Part shown: positions 6,108 to 8,201 of the stretch, one piece after another | Numbering within the stretch: the stretch's first letter is position 1 | Layout: each line of letters opens with the position of its first letter | Assembly: GCA_030620935.1 (NCBI GenBank) | Contig: JAUXIP010000073.1 | Location: 1-8,201 of the forward strand | DNA: 8,201 bases | Origin: Deltaproteobacteria bacterium | GTDB lineage: Bacteria > Desulfobacterota_B > Binatia > UBA9968 | Direction: 5' to 3' | Notes under the pieces: generated by a model | The model's input: the letters and a program-made list of their open reading frames with translations, nothing else | Told to the model about the DNA's origin: nothing | Databases searched by the model: none | Made by a program: the position numbers and the translations under genes

Positions 6108-6402
6108 GAGGCGAGGGGCGGCTTTCGGAGGAATGTTCATTATTTGAGGTCACAGTTGTGTGATGAAAGCCCCACCCGCTCTCCGAGCCCGCGCAATAGG
6201 TCGCTGCTTAATTCCACCGACGGAGTCGGATGCGCGGGCTCTTCGACCGGGCGGCGGCTTTCCTGTCGAGGTCGAGGGGTGCAAGTGTGAGGGTTGCGGA
6301 CGTCCGATTGGGGAGGTTCGACTCATGGTAGTGACCCATCGGCCGCAACCCGAAGGCTTGCGCCCTGAGGGCTCGCTTTGGAACGAATAACGAGCAACAA
6401 TC
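6108..6402 (+). other. glmU-glmS intergenic region, dense in inverted repeats
   Basis: This 295-bp gap has no convincing gene. Open frames on both strands (for example 6160-6390 rightward) lie exactly over the hairpin arms and show no domain. At the left end, GGCTTTC (6120-6126) can pair with GAAAGCC (6165-6171), enclosing a small TCACA-GTTG-TGTGA hairpin (6150-6163). The same GAAAGCC can instead pair with GGCTTTC at 6256-6262, so the two pairings exclude each other. The rest is the multi-hairpin element listed separately. No T-rich terminator and no clear sigma70 promoter was found, and the glmS ribosome site is weak. Confidence 0.6.
6185..6365 (+). ncRNA. Putative structured RNA or palindromic element upstream of glmS
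   Basis: Three consecutive helices can be read off directly. Helix 1: GAGCCCGCGCA (6185-6195) with TGCGCGGGCTC (6231-6241), 11 perfect pairs, enclosing CCGAC-GGA-GTCGG (6217-6229). Helix 2: TCGACC (6243-6248) with GGTCGA (6270-6275). Helix 3 is three-tiered: GGGTGCAAG (6277-6285) with CTTGCGCCC (6357-6365), one G-U type pair; GGGTTGCGG (6291-6299) with CCGCAACCC (6343-6351); and CCGATTGGG (6304-6312) with CCCATCGG (6335-6342), one bulged base, around a 22-base loop. The right arms of tiers 2 and 3 are directly adjacent. The element ends 37 bases before the glmS ATG. It could be a cis-acting leader of glmS, a separate small RNA, or one copy of a dispersed palindromic repeat; strand and ends are not fixed. 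I do not recognise the Firmicutes glmS ribozyme core in it. Confidence 0.5.
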
Positions 6403-8201
6403 ATGTGTGGGATTGTCGGATATATCGGTAACCGCGAAGCGGCTCCGCTGATCTTGGAGAGTCTAAAAAAGCTCGAGTATCGGGGCTACGACTCGGCGGG
6501 GATCGCCGTTGTGAGCGACGGTCGGGCGGTTATCCGACGTTGCGAAGGAAAGTTGAAAAATCTCGAAGAAGCGCTGTTCCAAAGCCCTGTAGATGGAAGA
6601 GTAGGGATCGGTCATACGCGTTGGGCGACGCACGGCCGGCCCTCCGAGACCAATGCCCATCCCCATCGCGTCGGAGACATCGTCGTGGTCCATAACGGCA
6701 TTATCGAAAACTATCTGGAGCTCAAAGAGCACCTGCGTAAGAGAGGGGCCCGGTTTGCCTCGGAGACGGACACGGAGATCGTAGCTCATCTTGTCGATGA
6801 GAAAATCCAAAAAGGAGCGGATTTTCTTGCCGCAGTGCGCCGGAGCCTTAGAGAGGTTCAGGGCTCTTATGCCTTGTTGTTTCTTCATCAACGAGACCCG
6901 GAGCGGTTGATAGTGGCGAAAAATTCCACCCCTATCGTGGTCGGATGGGGAAAGGGAGAGACCTTTGTGGCCTCCGATATTCCTGCCCTTCTGGATTACA
7001 CCCGCAAGATCACCTTTCTAGAGGACGGCGAGGTGGGTGAGGTGACGGCAAAAGGTGTTCGTATCATGAACGGAAAGGGAAAAACGATCAATCGGCCCTT
7101 CAAGGAGATCACTTGGGATGCCGTTGCCGCTCGCAAGGGCGGATACCGCCACTTTATGCTCAAAGAGATCCACGACCAACCTCGGGCCCTGGCCGATACT
7201 TTCCGGGGACGGATCTCGCTCAAAGAAGGCAATGTTTCTTTGGAGGGAGTCGAGCTGAAACCGAGTGAGGCAAAAAGGATCGAGCGGATTCATCTGGTGG
7301 CGTGCGGCACCGCTTGGCATGCCGCCCTGGTAGGAAAGTTCATGCTGGAAGAGATTGCCCACATTCCCGTGGAGGTGGACTATGGATCCGAGTTTCGCTA
7401 TCGAGCGCCTCTGATCAACGCTCGCTCCCTTCTCCTTCTCGTCAGCCAATCGGGCGAGACGGCGGACACCCTTGCAGCAATAGATGTGGCGCGAAGGAAA
7501 AAGACCAAAGTCATCTCAATCTGCAACGTGGTCGATTCCTCCTTGGCGCGCAAGTCGGACGGAGTCTTTTATACCCATGCCGGACCGGAGATCAGCGTGG
7601 CGAGCACCAAGGCTTTCACCACTCAGCTTACCGCCCTCTATCTTCTCTCCATCGGCCTGGGACGTCTGAACGGTCGCCTCAAGAAAGCCGAAGCCCAGAG
7701 GCTGTTAGAAGATTTGATGCATCGACCCCGCTGGGTGGAGCAAGCCTTGGAACTTGAGCCGGCCGTGGAAGAATTGGCCAAGGAACTGGGCGACGCTTCG
7801 GATTTTCTCTATCTGGGGAGAGGGATCAACTATCCGATTGCTCTTGAGGGGGCGCTCAAGCTGAAAGAAATCTCTTACATCCATGCCGAAGGATATCCTG
7901 CCGGCGAGATGAAGCATGGGCCGATAGCCTTAATCGACGAAAAAATGCCGGTGGTCGTCCTCCTGCCCAAAGATCGCTATTTTCAAAAGACGCTCGGAAA
8001 TCTAAAGGAAGTAGAGTCGAGAGATGGAAAGGTTATCGTCCTGACCGATCAGGAGAACAATCCCCGCGAATTATCCGCCTACCGTACGTTGACCGTTCCT
8101 CAAAGCTCCCATTTTCTCACACCTATCGTGCTAGCGATTCCGCTCCAGCTCCTTGCCTATTCCATTGCCGTACATCGCGGAACAGACGTGGATCAGCCGC
8201 G
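6403..8201 (+). CDS. glmS: Glutamine-fructose-6-phosphate aminotransferase (isomerising), C-terminus cut
   Basis: Catalyses fructose-6-phosphate + glutamine to glucosamine-6-phosphate + glutamate, the first committed step to UDP-GlcNAc. 599 of about 609 residues are inside the window. The Ntn-type glutaminase domain opens with MCGIVGYIG, C2 being the nucleophile after Met removal, then EYRGYDSAG (25-33), TRWATHG (72-78), HNGIIENY (97-104) and ETDTE (121-125). Two SIS sugar-isomerase domains follow: ACGTAWHA from 300, SQSGET (348-353), ASTKAFTTQ, then GRGINYPIALEGALKLKE (472-489) and YPAGEMKHGP (498-507, H505). The final visible residues are DVDQPR; the C-terminal NLAKSVTVE-type tail with the catalytic lysine lies beyond the edge. 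The ATG at 6403 is fixed by the obligatory MCGI start; no strong Shine-Dalgarno precedes it, so the hairpin-rich leader may influence its expression. Confidence 0.96.
   Translation, partial: MCGIVGYIGNREAAPLILESLKKLEYRGYDSAGIAVVSDGRAVIRRCEGKLKNLEEALFQSPVDGRVGIGHTRWATHGRPSETNAHPHRVGDIVVVHNGIIENYLELKEHLRKRGARFASETDTEIVAHLVDEKIQKGADFLAAVRRSLREVQGSYALLFLHQRDPERLIVAKNSTPIVVGWGKGETFVASDIPALLDYTRKITFLEDGEVGEVTAKGVRIMNGKGKTINRPFKEITWDAVAARKGGYRHFMLKEIHDQPRALADTFRGRISLKEGNVSLEGVELKPSEAKRIERIHLVACGTAWHAALVGKFMLEEIAHIPVEVDYGSEFRYRAPLINARSLLLLVSQSGETADTLAAIDVARRKKTKVISICNVVDSSLARKSDGVFYTHAGPEISVASTKAFTTQLTALYLLSIGLGRLNGRLKKAEAQRLLEDLMHRPRWVEQALELEPAVEELAKELGDASDFLYLGRGINYPIALEGALKLKEISYIHAEGYPAGEMKHGPIALIDEKMPVVVLLPKDRYFQKTLGNLKEVESRDGKVIVLTDQENNPRELSAYRTLTVPQSSHFLTPIVLAIPLQLLAYSIAVHRGTDVDQP

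Noticed and set aside
6313..6329. GGTTCGACTC resembling a tRNA T-loop
   Set aside because: The flanking bases cannot form the 5-bp T-stem and no acceptor, D or anticodon arms surround it; it lies in the terminal loop of helix 3.
6185..6365. Integron attC site or group II intron domain V
   Set aside because: The repeats lack the attC core sites (RYYYAAC/GTTRRRY), there is no integrase, cassette or reverse transcriptase nearby, and the domain V pattern is absent.
6160..6390. A 76-codon rightward open frame (and a leftward one over 6150-6404) between glmU and glmS
   Set aside because: Both lie on the arms of the inverted repeats, are rich in Arg/Pro/Gly as expected for non-coding GC-rich sequence, have no ribosome site and match no domain I know. 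The base pairing explains the openness better.
6108..6402. Known Firmicutes-type glmS ribozyme
   Set aside because: The position is right but I cannot find the conserved core or cleavage-site sequence, and the proteins do not look like Firmicutes. A covariance search with the Rfam glmS model would settle it.

Overview
The window reads as ordinary bacterial chromosome of moderately high GC from an uncultured, probably Gram-negative lineage. The mix of a COG2159-type amidohydrolase, a small zinc-ribbon protein, a DrrAB-like ABC exporter, an EntS-like MFS exporter and an adjacent glmU-glmS pair suggests a deltaproteobacterium-like group (Desulfobacterota/Binatia, NC10 or similar). That placement is a weak inference from protein style only; no rRNA or marker phylogeny was available.

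Layout. Positions 1-1444 are a leftward gene set: a metal-dependent amidohydrolase (473-1444), a 46-residue zinc-ribbon protein starting on its stop codon through an ATGA overlap (336-476), and the N-terminal part of a CinA/MoaB-like molybdopterin-binding-fold protein that runs off the left edge (1-211). A 102-bp divergent gap separates these from rightward genes. Positions 1547-4540 hold an export cluster: an ABC ATPase (1547-2527), its ABC-2 permease (2520-3284, TTG start, overlapping the ATPase) and a 12-helix MFS transporter (3338-4540). Positions 4541-4718 hold inverted repeats, a possible terminator and a good sigma70-type promoter. Then come glmU (4719-6107) and glmS (6403-8201, cut by the right edge).

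GlmS makes glucosamine-6-phosphate from fructose-6-phosphate and glutamine. GlmU later acetylates glucosamine-1-phosphate and uridylylates it to UDP-GlcNAc. The pair therefore supplies the precursor for peptidoglycan and lipopolysaccharide. The phosphoglucosamine mutase (GlmM) step between them is not in the window.

The two most interesting places are not protein-coding in the usual sense. First, the 295-bp glmU-glmS gap is packed with strong inverted repeats: an 11-bp perfect stem, a 6-8-bp stem and a three-tier 9+9+8-bp stem. They look like a structured RNA or a palindromic dispersed element just ahead of glmS. Second, the zinc-ribbon gene has an in-frame TAA followed by a short open tail (Ile-Cys-Ser-Glu-Phe-Asp...) that looks like the natural continuation of the protein, suggesting a nonsense mutation, readthrough or a sequencing error.
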